Position numbers and translations under genes: made by a program. The notes beneath the pieces are model-generated. The model was not told where the DNA came from. It worked only from the letters and a program-made list of their open reading frames with translations, and ran no database searches. 64,000 bases of DNA, taken from the NCBI GenBank assembly GCA_947246015.1, contig CAMXQE010000010.1, forward strand, positions 1 through 64,000, in the 5' to 3' direction. Every line of letters begins with the position of its first letter. Within the stretch, counting starts at the first letter, position 1. This DNA is from an uncultured Lachnospiraceae bacterium (GTDB taxonomy: Bacteria > Bacillota > Clostridia > Lachnospirales > Lachnospiraceae). Below, piece by piece: positions 25,503 to 33,271 of the stretch.

Positions 25503-25817
25503 ATGGACAGGACGTTGGTTTCAGGAAGTATGGCGATGCTGGTGCTTAAGCTTTTATCGGAAGGGGATAAGTATGGTTATGAGATGATAGAGGCGCTGCG
25601 GCAGCGTTCGCAGAATGTGTTTGAATTGAAGGCGGGGACGCTGTATCCGCTGCTGCATAATCTGGAGGAAAAGAAGATGCTGGTTTCTTATGAGAAAGAG
25701 GTGCCGGGTAAGGTCAGGAAGTATTATAGTATTACGAAAGAAGGAAGAAAGATGCTGGCTGCAAAGGAAGAGGAGTGGCGGGAATATTCAAATGCGGTTT
25801 TGCATGTACTGGCATAG
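25503..25817 (+). CDS. PadR-family transcriptional regulator
   Basis: 104 residues, the typical short PadR form. The winged-helix signature is GDKYGYEMIEAL...GTLYPLLHNLEEKKMLVSYEKE...RKYYSITKEGRKML. ATG 25503 has AGGAGG upstream; TTG 25500 is possible. It precedes a HAAS-SEDS gene by 33 bases, so the two are an operon. PadR regulators paired with HAAS-domain proteins typically respond to envelope or drug stress. Confidence 0.93.
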   Translation: MDRTLVSGSMAMLVLKLLSEGDKYGYEMIEALRQRSQNVFELKAGTLYPLLHNLEEKKMLVSYEKEVPGKVRKYYSITKEGRKMLAAKEEEWREYSNAVLHVLA

Positions 25818-25850
25818 GCAGGAGCGGGAGAGAAAGGGCAGGGATGATTT

Positions 25851-27161
25851 ATGGAGGAATATTTGAACATACTTTTGGAACAGATTCATTGCAGGCAGGC
25901 AAGGGAGATGGTGGGAGAGGAAATCAGAAACCACATTATGGATCAGGCGCAGGCGAATGAACAGGCAGGAATGGAGAAAAAAGAGGCTTTGGAAGAAGCG
26001 GTCAGGGATATGGGAGATCCGGTGGAAGCGGGAACTGCATTAAACCGGATACACCGGCCGCGGACGGACTGGAGGATGCTTGTTCTGATAGGGGTTATCA
26101 GTATCCTGAGCGTGGTGGTGCATATGGGTATCGGCAGCAGGGAAGAGTCGATGGGTGCGGTGTATGGTATGCGGCATGGTATGTGGGTCTTAATCGGTTA
26201 TATGGCAATGCTGGCGGTTTATCGGATGGATTATAGTTATATAGGAAAGTATGCGAAACGGATAGCTTTGGTTTTTTGTATCGGTGCGGTTTTATTTCCT
26301 TTTTTGGGGATTGGAATAAACGGCGCGGAGAGATGGATTTCATTAGGGATTCTGGGGACGGCATCTTTTTATGAACTGATGTATCTGTATATTCCTGTGT
26401 ACGGCGCTCTGTTATACCGGTATAAGGGAAGCGGATACAGAGGGATTGGAAAATGTATGCTGTGGATGCTTTTTCCTCTATTGACGCGGCGGATGTGTCT
26501 CAGCGCTTCCGTTCTGCTGTTTTTTGTACTGGCAGCGATGTTTTCGGCTGTGGTGGGAAAGGGATGGTATGCGGTTCGCAAAAAGCTGGTTTTGGCAGGA
26601 TTCTGGATAGTGACGGGACTGCTGCCCGTGTTTGGAATAGCGGCGGCTGTATTTGGAAACTGGCTGGCAGTTTATCAGACGGAGCGGATAAAGGCATTTA
26701 TAGGGCAGGATAGTTCTTATTATGATTACAGGAGAATGCTGGCGGCTGAATTTTTAAAATGCAGCAGGTTTATCGGCGGAAGCGGAGAGGAAATGATGAA
26801 TCTGCCCGGTATTGAAAACGACTATTTATTTAATTTTGTAGCAAATTATTATGGAATAGCTGTGATGTTGGTGATAAGCCTGCTTCTTCTGGCAGTAGCC
26901 GCGAGGGGAATCCGGGTGTCCTTCGGGCAGAGGAATCCGCTGGGGAGGATTATGGGCAGTGGCTGCGGTTTGTTTTTTGAAATTGTGACGGTAATCGATA
27001 TCCTGCATTTTTTGGGATGGATTCCTTCTACCCGACTGTTCCTGCCTTTCTTTTCATCCGAAGGAAGCGGGATTGTAGTGGCGTATATATTGGCCGGAAT
27101 CGTGTTGAGCGTATACCGGTATCAGAGTATTAAGAGCAGCCTGCTATCAAATTATTCATAG
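25851..27161 (+). CDS. HAAS-domain SEDS protein (FtsW/RodA/SpoVE family)
   Basis: 436 residues. An N-terminal HAAS-like helical domain (about 1-70; VGEEIRNHIMDQAQANEQAGMEKKEALEEAVRDMGDP) precedes about ten membrane helices with SEDS hallmarks: GINGAERWISLG and NDYLFNFVANYYG, where the aspartate matches the RodA/FtsW catalytic position. SEDS proteins polymerise peptidoglycan strands from lipid II with a partner transpeptidase, but no PBP gene is adjacent. The PadR gene upstream suggests inducible expression. It is slightly longer than RodA because of the HAAS part. Confidence 0.85.
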   Translation: MEEYLNILLEQIHCRQAREMVGEEIRNHIMDQAQANEQAGMEKKEALEEAVRDMGDPVEAGTALNRIHRPRTDWRMLVLIGVISILSVVVHMGIGSREESMGAVYGMRHGMWVLIGYMAMLAVYRMDYSYIGKYAKRIALVFCIGAVLFPFLGIGINGAERWISLGILGTASFYELMYLYIPVYGALLYRYKGSGYRGIGKCMLWMLFPLLTRRMCLSASVLLFFVLAAMFSAVVGKGWYAVRKKLVLAGFWIVTGLLPVFGIAAAVFGNWLAVYQTERIKAFIGQDSSYYDYRRMLAAEFLKCSRFIGGSGEEMMNLPGIENDYLFNFVANYYGIAVMLVISLLLLAVAARGIRVSFGQRNPLGRIMGSGCGLFFEIVTVIDILHFLGWIPSTRLFLPFFSSEGSGIVVAYILAGIVLSVYRYQSIKSSLLSNYS

Positions 27162-27170
27162 AGTTTATTT

Positions 27171-27209
27171 TGAGAATTTATTCTGAGAATTTATTCTGAG
27201 AATTTATTC
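27171..27209. repeat. 13-bp tandem repeat before the purO promoter
   Basis: Three perfect units of TGAGAATTTATTC start at 27171, 27184 and 27197, ending 12 bases before the -35 box. AT-rich, possibly an UP-like element or protein-binding site. Confidence 0.8.
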
Positions 27210-27221
27210 TTAATAAAAGAC

Positions 27222-27250
27222 TTGCATTACCGCCGTGTTTCCTTTAAGAT
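27222..27250 (+). promoter_or_regulatory. Promoter of the purO operon
   Basis: TTGCAT and TAAGAT are separated by 17 bases, placing the transcript start at about 27257, immediately before the ZTP riboswitch. Confidence 0.7.
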
Positions 27251-27257
27251 AGAAGAA

Positions 27258-27346
27258 AGTACACGACTGGCGGAATCAGGGAGAGCCTGTGTAGGAGTAC
27301 CTACAGGGAGTGTATGGTGGGAAAAGAATGGCCGACCGCCTGGGCA
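27258..27346 (+). ncRNA. ZTP (pfl) riboswitch
   Basis: The two conserved halves of the pfl motif are present: CGACTGGCGGAA with CAGGGAG in the 5' domain, and ACCGCCTGGGCA in the 3' pseudoknot hairpin. GTACAC near 27259 can pair with GTGTAT after the CAGGGAG loop. The riboswitch senses ZTP/ZMP (phosphorylated AICAR) and turns on purine and one-carbon genes. The downstream genes encode AICAR transformylase and IMP cyclohydrolase, an ideal functional match. Confidence 0.92.
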
Positions 27347-27378
27347 GCATGATATGAGTGCGTCCAGGCGGTTTCTTT
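27335..27378 (+). terminator. Expression-platform terminator of the ZTP riboswitch
   Basis: ACCGCCTGG (27335-27343), which is part of the riboswitch 3' core, pairs with CCAGGCGGT (27364-27372), followed by TTCTTT. Ligand binding would hold the CCGCCTGG strand and prevent termination. Confidence 0.85.
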
Positions 27379-27380
27379 AT

Positions 27381-27570
27381 GCACAGGGGCATCCAAAGGA
27401 AGTGTGTCAGCAGAGCTGACGGATGCCCCGCGCGGCGGGTAGGGAGAGAAACCTTCCCTGCTTGATTGCACAGGAGTGCGTAAGGAAATTAGCAGCTTCG
27501 CAGCACGCACCCCGCGCGGAGAGTAGGGGAAAATCGTTCCTGCCCGATTCCACAGAGGTGCGTAATGATG
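27381..27570 (+). repeat. Terminator-tail element, two full units plus stub
   Basis: Units begin GCACAGG at 27381 and 27468, and a truncated stub begins CCACAGAGG at 27550. Each full unit of 82-87 bases has two hairpins: an outer one (GGGGCATCC/GGATGCCCC in unit 1, GTGCGT/ACGCAC in unit 2) and a second around a purine-rich loop (GTAGGG/CCCTGC type). The array begins right after the T-tract of the riboswitch terminator. Related arrays are at 33272 and 41570. Confidence 0.85.
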
Positions 27571-27599
27571 CACGTGTTATGAACAAATGGAGGTGGAAC

Positions 27600-28313
27600 A
27601 TGGAAAGATTATCACTGGAAAAGGAACTGAAGGAAAATGCTTATCCGGGAAGGGGCATTGTAATCGGTATGTCCGGGGACGGTACGAAAGCGGTTACGGC
27701 GTATTTTATCATGGGCAGAAGTTCAAACAGCCGGAATCGTGTATTTGTGGAGGATGGCGAAGGCATCCGCACACAGGCATTTGAGCCGGCTAAATTGGAG
27801 GACCCCAGCCTGATTATTTATGCACCGGTAAGGGTGCTGGGAAATCAGACGATTGTTACCAATGGCGATCAGACAGATACGATTTACGCCGGAATGGAAG
27901 CGGGACAGACGTTTGAGCAGTCTCTGAGATGCCGTGAATTTGAACCGGATGCGCCGAATTATACTCCGCGTATTTCGGGAATCATGTGCGTGTCGGAAGG
28001 AAGTTACAACTATGGGATGTCCATTTTAAAGAGCAACAACGGCAATCCGGAATCCTGCAGCCGGTTCTGTTTTGCTTATGAAAACCCGGCAGCAGGAGAA
28101 GGGCATTTTATACATACGTATATGCATGACGGCAACCCGCTGCCCAGCTTCGAGGGTGAACCGAAGTTAGTGGGAATCGAGGGGGACATTGATGAATTTA
28201 CGGATATGGTATGGAACAGCCTGAATGAAGAAAACAAGGTTTCCCTGTTTGTGCGATACATTGATATCAGGACAGGCACATATCAGACGAAGATTGTAAA
28301 TAAAAACAAGTAG
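27600..28313 (+). CDS. purO: IMP cyclohydrolase, PurO type
   Basis: 237 residues matching the stand-alone (archaeal-type) IMP cyclohydrolase family: MSGDGTKAVTAYFIMGRSSNSRNR near the N-terminus and NYTPRISGIM in the centre. It closes the ring of FAICAR to give IMP, the last step of purine synthesis, replacing the N-terminal half of the usual bifunctional PurH. GGAGG stands eight bases before ATG 27600. It is controlled by the ZTP riboswitch about 250 bases upstream and followed by the AICAR transformylase gene. Confidence 0.9.
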   Translation: MERLSLEKELKENAYPGRGIVIGMSGDGTKAVTAYFIMGRSSNSRNRVFVEDGEGIRTQAFEPAKLEDPSLIIYAPVRVLGNQTIVTNGDQTDTIYAGMEAGQTFEQSLRCREFEPDAPNYTPRISGIMCVSEGSYNYGMSILKSNNGNPESCSRFCFAYENPAAGEGHFIHTYMHDGNPLPSFEGEPKLVGIEGDIDEFTDMVWNSLNEENKVSLFVRYIDIRTGTYQTKIVNKNK

Positions 28314-28324
28314 TGGCTGCGTTT

Positions 28325-28555
28325 GGCTGCGGAACTGAAACCCAAACAGCAGAAGCCCGTACGGCGCCCCAGAGGAATTTATGCAAGCGAAGCAGGCAGA
28401 AATTGCTCTGTTAAGGAGGGAGCAGGAAGGGCGGCTGCGGAACTGGAACCCAAACAGCAGAAGCCCGTACGGCGCCCCAGAGGAATTTATGCAAGCGAAG
28501 CAGGCAGAAATTGCTCTGCTAAGGAGGGAGCGGGAAGGGCGGCTGCGGAACTGGA
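28325..28555 (+). repeat. 108-bp tandem repeat between purO and the AICAR transformylase gene
   Basis: Two almost identical 108-base units start at 28325 and 28433, and the first 15 bases of a third start at 28541. The period is 36 codons. A frame from GTG/TTG-like starts runs through the array without a stop (PKQQKPVRRPRGIYASEAG...), ending 10 bases before the next gene. The last unit also supplies DNA next to the ribosome-binding site of the next gene. Confidence 0.9.
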
Positions 28556-28568
28556 ATAGGAGAGAAAA

Positions 28569-29747
28569 ATGAACGAAATTCAATTAAAGTATGGATGCAA
28601 TCCCAATCAGAAACCGTCCCGCATTTTCATGGAAGACGGGAGCGAATTGCCGGTTGATGTGTTGAATGGAAAACCGGGATATATCAATTTCCTGGATGCG
28701 TTTAACGGATGGCAGTTAGTAAAGGAATTGAAAGCAGCGACAGGACTTCCGGCGGCGGCTTCCTTTAAGCATGTGTCTCCGGCAGGGGCAGCGGTCGGGC
28801 TGCCATTGGATGAAACGCTGGCGAAGATTTACTGGGTGGATGATTTAGGAGAATTGTCTCCTTTGGCTTGTGCTTATGCGAGGGCGAGGGGAGCGGACAG
28901 AATGTCTTCTTTTGGGGATTTTATTGCTTTGTCCGATGAGTGTGATGCAGATACGGCAAGGCTGATTAAGAGGGAAGTGTCCGATGGCGTTATTGCTCCA
29001 GGCTATACGGAGGAAGCATTGGAACTGTTGAAAGGTAAGAAAAAAGGAAATTATAATATTATCCGGATGGATCCGTCGTATGTTCCGGCAGCAGTGGAGA
29101 GGAAGCAAGTGTACGGCATTACGTTCGAGCAGGGTAGGAATGAACTGGATATCAACAGGGAGTTATTGTCCCATGTAGTAACCGAAAATAAGGAGATTCC
29201 GGAATCGGCATTGATGGATATGAAAATAGCCCTTATTACATTGAAGTATACCCAGTCAAATTCGGTGTGTTATGTAAAAGGCGGACAGGCAATCGGTATT
29301 GGCGCGGGGCAGCAGTCAAGGGTGCATTGTACCAGACTGGCCGGACAGAAAGCGGATAACTGGTATCTGCGTCAGGCACCGCAGGTGCTCGGACTGGAAT
29401 TTGTGGATTCCCTGGGACGTGCCGACAGGGACAATACCATCGATGTCTATATAGGTGAAGAGTACGAGGATGTGCTCCGTGAAGGGGAATGGCAGAAGCG
29501 TTTTAAGGTGAAGCCGCCTGTTTTTACGAGGGAGGAAAAACGTGCATGGCTGGATGGCAATCGGGATGTTACCCTTGGGTCTGATGCATTTTTCCCATTT
29601 TCGGATAATATTGAGAGGGCATACAAGAGCGGTGTGAAATATATTGCCCAGCCGGGAGGATCAGTCAGGGACGATGCGGTGATTGAATGTTGTGACAGGT
29701 ATGGTATGGCAATGGTGTTTACAGGAATCCGGTTATTCCATCATTAG
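28569..29747 (+). CDS. AICAR formyltransferase (stand-alone PurH C-terminal domain type)
   Basis: 392 residues. It carries the AICARFT Lys-His motif (SFKHVSPAGAAVG), KYTQSNSVCYVKGGQAIGIGAGQQSR and a C-terminal YIAQPGGSVRDD, matching the transformylase half of PurH without the IMP cyclohydrolase half. It formylates AICAR with 10-formyl-THF. Together with PurO upstream it performs the two last steps of IMP synthesis. TAGGAGAG precedes the ATG and overlaps the end of the 108-bp repeat array. Confidence 0.92.
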   Translation: MNEIQLKYGCNPNQKPSRIFMEDGSELPVDVLNGKPGYINFLDAFNGWQLVKELKAATGLPAAASFKHVSPAGAAVGLPLDETLAKIYWVDDLGELSPLACAYARARGADRMSSFGDFIALSDECDADTARLIKREVSDGVIAPGYTEEALELLKGKKKGNYNIIRMDPSYVPAAVERKQVYGITFEQGRNELDINRELLSHVVTENKEIPESALMDMKIALITLKYTQSNSVCYVKGGQAIGIGAGQQSRVHCTRLAGQKADNWYLRQAPQVLGLEFVDSLGRADRDNTIDVYIGEEYEDVLREGEWQKRFKVKPPVFTREEKRAWLDGNRDVTLGSDAFFPFSDNIERAYKSGVKYIAQPGGSVRDDAVIECCDRYGMAMVFTGIRLFHH

Positions 29748-29821
29748 AAACGGTTCACATATGACTCTGTAGTTGGCGCAGGATGAATCTGCAAAAGCAA
29801 GGAGAAAAAAGGAGTAAGATT

Positions 29822-30313
29822 ATGGTAGTGCCAGAGGCAAATAAAAGGATTTCCAAAGTGGATGCTTATTTGAACTGTGCGGAAAACTTTGCTTACAGGA
29901 GTACATGTCTGAAGAGGAAGTACGGAGCGGTGGTAGTAAAGGACGATGCGGTGATATCCACAGGGTATAACGGTTCCCCCAGGGGATTTGAGAATTGCTG
30001 CGATTTGGGTGTGTGTCCGCGGATGGAACGTGGAATGCATCAGGGAGAGGGCTATGGGATATGCCGTGCAATTCATGCCGAGGCCAATGCGCTTCTGAAT
30101 TGTTCCAGAGAACAGACGATGGGCGGGGATTTGTATCTTGCAGGTGTGAATCCGGAAGATTATTCGGTGCATAAGGCAAAACCCTGTCCGATATGTGCAA
30201 GGATGATTATTCAGGCGGGAATCAGGAATGTGATACTGCGGGTAGGAGAGGGAGCAGATAACTATGTAACGATTCCGGCCGTAGATTTGGAGTGGCATTT
30301 AGAGGCGAAGTGA
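29822..30313 (+). CDS. dCMP/cytidine deaminase-family zinc enzyme
   Basis: 163 residues. The zinc site is CRAIHAEANAL (HAE) plus PCPICARMI (PCxxC), with an extra Cys-rich loop (NCCDLGVCPRME) typical of dCMP deaminases. It probably makes dUMP from dCMP. AAAGGAG lies eight bases before ATG 29822; an upstream ATG at 29783 is less likely. It follows the AICAR transformylase gene by 74 bases and may share its transcript, linking purine and thymidylate/one-carbon supply. Confidence 0.88.
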   Translation: MVVPEANKRISKVDAYLNCAENFAYRSTCLKRKYGAVVVKDDAVISTGYNGSPRGFENCCDLGVCPRMERGMHQGEGYGICRAIHAEANALLNCSREQTMGGDLYLAGVNPEDYSVHKAKPCPICARMIIQAGIRNVILRVGEGADNYVTIPAVDLEWHLEAK

Positions 30314-30331
30314 AGGAATAGTCAAAAACGC

Positions 30332-30375
30332 TGCAGCAGGCTGAAAGAGTATCCGGCTTGCTGCGGTGTTTTTGC
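30332..30375 (+). terminator. Probable terminator after the deaminase gene
   Basis: GCAGCAGGC-type and GCTTGCTGC-type arms form an imperfect stem followed by GGTGTTTTTG. It is placed 20 bases after the stop codon. Confidence 0.6.
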
Positions 30376-30489
30376 TTTGGCTGGAAAGGAAGGAAAAGGA
30401 AGTGCGGATTATATCTCTGATATATGTGCAGCTCCTTATATGCGGAGGGCTGCGCATGTGATTAATACCTGCAAAGTGGCGGAAAATAG

Positions 30490-30602
30490 GAATCTGGCAA
30501 CTGCCGCGAGGGTCAAATACCAACACATCAAAGATGTGTTTGCACTCTGCAGCATTGCAAGTTTGATACCCCGTTGTTTGCAGCTGGGTCTTTGATTCCT
30601 GC
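30490..30602 (-). repeat. Diverged inverted copy of the 124-bp repeat
   Basis: Read on the minus strand it runs AATCAAAGACCC ... CGGGGTATCAAA ... GGTATTTGACCCTCGCGGCAGTTGCC, matching the left part of the element at 1881, with a longer central hairpin. The rest of the 430-base gap between genes holds no credible ORF. Confidence 0.6.
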
Positions 30603-30743
30603 CGGATGCCCGTCCCATTTGGCACATATTTGAACTAAATTCAGTCAACGCAGCCTGTTGCGCTGACCGAATTTGACATAAATCTCCCGCAAGTTGTGAC
30701 GCACAGCTGACAGAAAGCATCCTTCAGGCACATTTTGGTTAAG

Positions 30744-31919
30744 TCAGGTGGCGGAGCCGGTACGCAGGACTGCAATTTCGGAACGGAGTTTCTCGATTTC
30801 GGAAAGCGTTTCATGAAGGAGGGAATCCTTTTCCCGGATGATGTCATCACGCTGCTGAAGCTCTGTTATGGCTGCCGTGAGTTTACTTTCAGCTGTTACG
30901 AGTTTGCCTTCAGTTATTTCGAGTTTGCCTTCAGCAGCTACGAGCTTATCTTCGGTTATTTCGAGCTTATCTTCGGTTATTTCGAGTTTGTCTTCAGCTG
31001 CTACGAGCTTATCTTCAGTTATTTCGAGTTTGTTTTCAGCTGCTACGAGCTTGCCTTCAGCTGCTTCCAGTTTTTCTCCGGTAAGTTCCAGTTTCTCCTC
31101 TACGGCTTTCAGCTTTTCTTCTATTTCTCCCATTTTTTTAATTTTTTCAAGTTGATACTGATGTGTTCTCTGGTCGCGGTAGTATCTTTCTCTGGCCTCG
31201 CATTGCAGGCGGATTTTTTCATTTTGACTGAGCCGGTACATGGTTTCAGCCGCTTCCTGCAGGGTATCGTCTTTGGATGCAATCATTTTGATATCCTCCC
31301 ATGTAGATGCTTGAAACAGGGCTGCCCAGCAATCCAGCTGGTGAATCCTGTCGGTTTCGGTAGCAAGGTGTATCTGAGGTAAGTTTACCACATACAGTCG
31401 CAGTTTGTCACTATATATAGTATAATTTTTTGCGTTCATAAGAAAATAAGAGGAATGGAATTCCGGGTGTTCCGGAAAGAGAGTGAAGTCCAGGATACTG
31501 ATATGTACAGCAGATTTCAGGTCATCGTAGTGTTCGCCTTCGTTCAGGTTATCGAAAGCGCGGCAGAGATAGCTGAGGGACCTGTCCGGCCAGTTTCCCT
31601 CATTGGCTACCTGCATTTCCAGGTTAATCAGCGTACTGTCATTCATTAAGATACGGATATCCAAAATGAAATCTTTGGAATCAATAAATTTGCCAAGTTC
31701 GATTGGATTTGTGACAGCAACAGATGTAACATCTTCCGGTCTCAGATGCAGAAGCGAGCAGAGAAGGGCTTTGAGCACTTTGTTGCTTTTTTGCAGAACA
31801 GCATGAAAAAGATAATCGTTGGTGAGCCTGAAAGATACTTTTCCGGTTGCAGAAGCAAGGAAGTCCGCATAGGAAATACGGTTCGGATAATGCTTGATGA
31901 TATGCTTGTTTTGATTCAT
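30744..31919 (-). CDS. Rpn/PDDEXK_2-family nuclease-like protein with heptad-repeat tail
   Basis: 391 residues. The N-terminal two thirds match the Rpn/YhgA/PD-(D/E)XK transposase-like family: KVSFRLTNDYLFHAVL, DFILDIRIL and INLEMQ give the D...ExQ nuclease signature. From about residue 275 the protein becomes twelve consecutive heptads of the type EDKLEIT/EDKLVAA, a long coiled coil, encoded by near-perfect 21-base DNA repeats. A short helical tail follows. Family members are recombination-promoting nucleases or transposase derivatives. AAAGGA precedes the ATG. No terminal inverted repeats mark a mobile element here. Confidence 0.88.
   Translation of the reverse strand: MNQNKHIIKHYPNRISYADFLASATGKVSFRLTNDYLFHAVLQKSNKVLKALLCSLLHLRPEDVTSVAVTNPIELGKFIDSKDFILDIRILMNDSTLINLEMQVANEGNWPDRSLSYLCRAFDNLNEGEHYDDLKSAVHISILDFTLFPEHPEFHSSYFLMNAKNYTIYSDKLRLYVVNLPQIHLATETDRIHQLDCWAALFQASTWEDIKMIASKDDTLQEAAETMYRLSQNEKIRLQCEARERYYRDQRTHQYQLEKIKKMGEIEEKLKAVEEKLELTGEKLEAAEGKLVAAENKLEITEDKLVAAEDKLEITEDKLEITEDKLVAAEGKLEITEGKLVTAESKLTAAITELQQRDDIIREKDSLLHETLSEIEKLRSEIAVLRTGSAT
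30870..31120 (-). repeat. 21-bp repeats encoding the coiled-coil heptads
   Basis: About twelve 21-base units, with alternating KLEITED and KLVAAED types, form the tail-coding DNA. Several neighbouring units are nearly identical in DNA, which implies recent expansion. Confidence 0.85.
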
Positions 31920-32261
31920 GATGTGATTCCTTTCTGATTTGTCATTAGAATTTCCTGAATTTAAAATGTGGTGAATTTAAAATGTAGATAGATGTGTTCC
32001 AATACGCTGTGCCTTGCGGCGAAACAGACTTAATGATGTTATTTAACAATAACATAAAAAGCAGAATAAAGCTAGAGCGTGTTTGAAAATTGCTTTAGCG
32101 GAGAATTCGGCTTTTCGATAAAAAAATGAAGCCGGAAAGCGGAAAATGCTGTAGGGTACAAGATGTAGAGAAAATAACAGAAAAGCCGGGAAATTGCACG
32201 GAATATGGTATTATGCAATGCTTATAAAAGTTCTTTCGGAAGCACTGTTAAATATCTGTTG

Positions 32262-32307
32262 GTTTCATCCGATATATATTTAAAATATATATGACGGCTT
32301 CTGAAAC
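32262..32307. promoter_or_regulatory. Long AT palindrome in the DUF6033 gene leader
   Basis: ATATATATTT and AAATATATAT meet around one base at 32272-32292. They are flanked by pairing CCG/CGG and TTTCA/TGAAA segments, forming one extended stem. It is the only marked structure in the 465-base gap between the divergent genes. Confidence 0.55.
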
Positions 32308-32384
32308 GGATGTTAGAGGCGGTACGGACAGTCGGAAAAACCGGATGGCCGGAAAACAGGAAAAAGTCAGGGAGGATGAACAGT

Positions 32385-33170
32385 ATGAGCAATTATATGA
32401 ATGGGCTGAATCAGGGCGATTATCTGAATTCAGTCGGCGCAGGGTATCAGGATAACAAAAAGAATGGCACCGTAAAGGGCAGCAGCGAAAAGGATACGAA
32501 GACCGAAAGCGGTAAGAAATTGAACAATGTGGCAGGCAGGACCGTCGGAAATCCCCAATTGAGCGATAAGGCTTTGAAGTATTATGAGCAGTTGAAGAAA
32601 AAATATTCCAATATGGATTTCATTCTCGTTTCTCCCGAGAAGAAAGCGGAAGCAGAGCGGAATAAGGGGATGTTTTCCAGCAGTAAGGAATTGCTTGTAT
32701 TGATTGATTCCGATAAAATAGAGCGGATGGCGGAGGATGAAGAATACCGCAAAAAGTATGAGGGGATTCTGGCAGGGGCTACTGCGCAGGTAGCACAGAT
32801 GAAAATGAGCCTGGGAACCAACGCCAGCAGGGTAAGTTCCTTTGGAATGACTATTGACGACCATGGAAATGCTTCTTTCTTTGCCGTAGTAGATAAGTCT
32901 CTTGCAATGCAGAGAGAGCGCATCGCAGAGAAACGTGAAGAGAATGTCAGAACGAAGAAAGAGGAAGCAAAGAAAGCTGAAAAGAAAAAGGCCGAGGAGA
33001 AACTGGCTGAAGGAATGAAAGCGGACAACGGCGAAAAGGTAACGGTTACGGCAAGCTCATGGGATGAGCTTCTGAAAAAGATTGACAATGTGATTATGGC
33101 CGACATGGCGGACCATATGCTGACAAGCGAGGAACGTAAAGTCGGACAGAACTTTGATTTTTCGTTGTAA
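32385..33170 (+). CDS. DUF6033-like protein of unknown function
   Basis: 261 residues with no signal peptide or membrane segment. A disordered Lys/Ser-rich N-terminus precedes a folded centre (LKYYEQLKKKYSNMDFILVSPEKKAEAE). A strongly charged coil EEAKKAEKKKAEEKLAEG is at about 195-225, and a conserved-looking helical tail follows. It resembles the family I know as DUF6033, common in Lachnospiraceae. The function is unknown. GGGAGG stands nine bases before ATG 32385; ATG 32376 overlaps the ribosome-binding site. It is monocistronic with its own terminator. Confidence 0.75.
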   Translation: MSNYMNGLNQGDYLNSVGAGYQDNKKNGTVKGSSEKDTKTESGKKLNNVAGRTVGNPQLSDKALKYYEQLKKKYSNMDFILVSPEKKAEAERNKGMFSSSKELLVLIDSDKIERMAEDEEYRKKYEGILAGATAQVAQMKMSLGTNASRVSSFGMTIDDHGNASFFAVVDKSLAMQRERIAEKREENVRTKKEEAKKAEKKKAEEKLAEGMKADNGEKVTVTASSWDELLKKIDNVIMADMADHMLTSEERKVGQNFDFSL

Positions 33171-33234
33171 TTTCAGATTTATTACATACAGGGGTATTTG
33201 GATTCCGAAAAGAAACGGAGCCGGACATTAAATG

Positions 33235-33269
33235 CTGCAGTACAGATATTTGTGTACTGCAGTTTTTTT
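33235..33269 (+). terminator. Intrinsic terminator after the DUF6033 gene
   Basis: CTGCAGTACA pairs with TGTACTGCAG around a short loop, followed by seven T. The T-tract leads straight into a copy of the terminator-tail element. Confidence 0.92.
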
Positions 33270-33271
33270 AT

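Noticed and set aside
27381-27570. CRISPR or tRNA-like cluster in the repeat array
   Set aside because: No unique spacers of constant length and no cloverleaf; hairpins and covariation fit a dispersed structured element better.
28167-28583. 138-codon minus-strand frame with internal duplication
   Set aside because: The duplication is simply the 108-bp tandem DNA repeat read on the other strand, overlapping the purO end.
30377-30595. 72-residue ORF after the deaminase gene
   Set aside because: It runs through a copy of the dispersed 124-bp repeat and lacks a ribosome-binding site.
30735-31382. 215-codon plus-strand frame rich in FSYFEFAFS-type repeats
   Set aside because: It is the complement of the 21-bp heptad repeats of the Rpn-type gene, not an independent repetitive protein.
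30744-31919. Complete insertion sequence around the Rpn/PDDEXK gene
   Set aside because: No terminal inverted repeats or target duplication could be seen flanking the gene.
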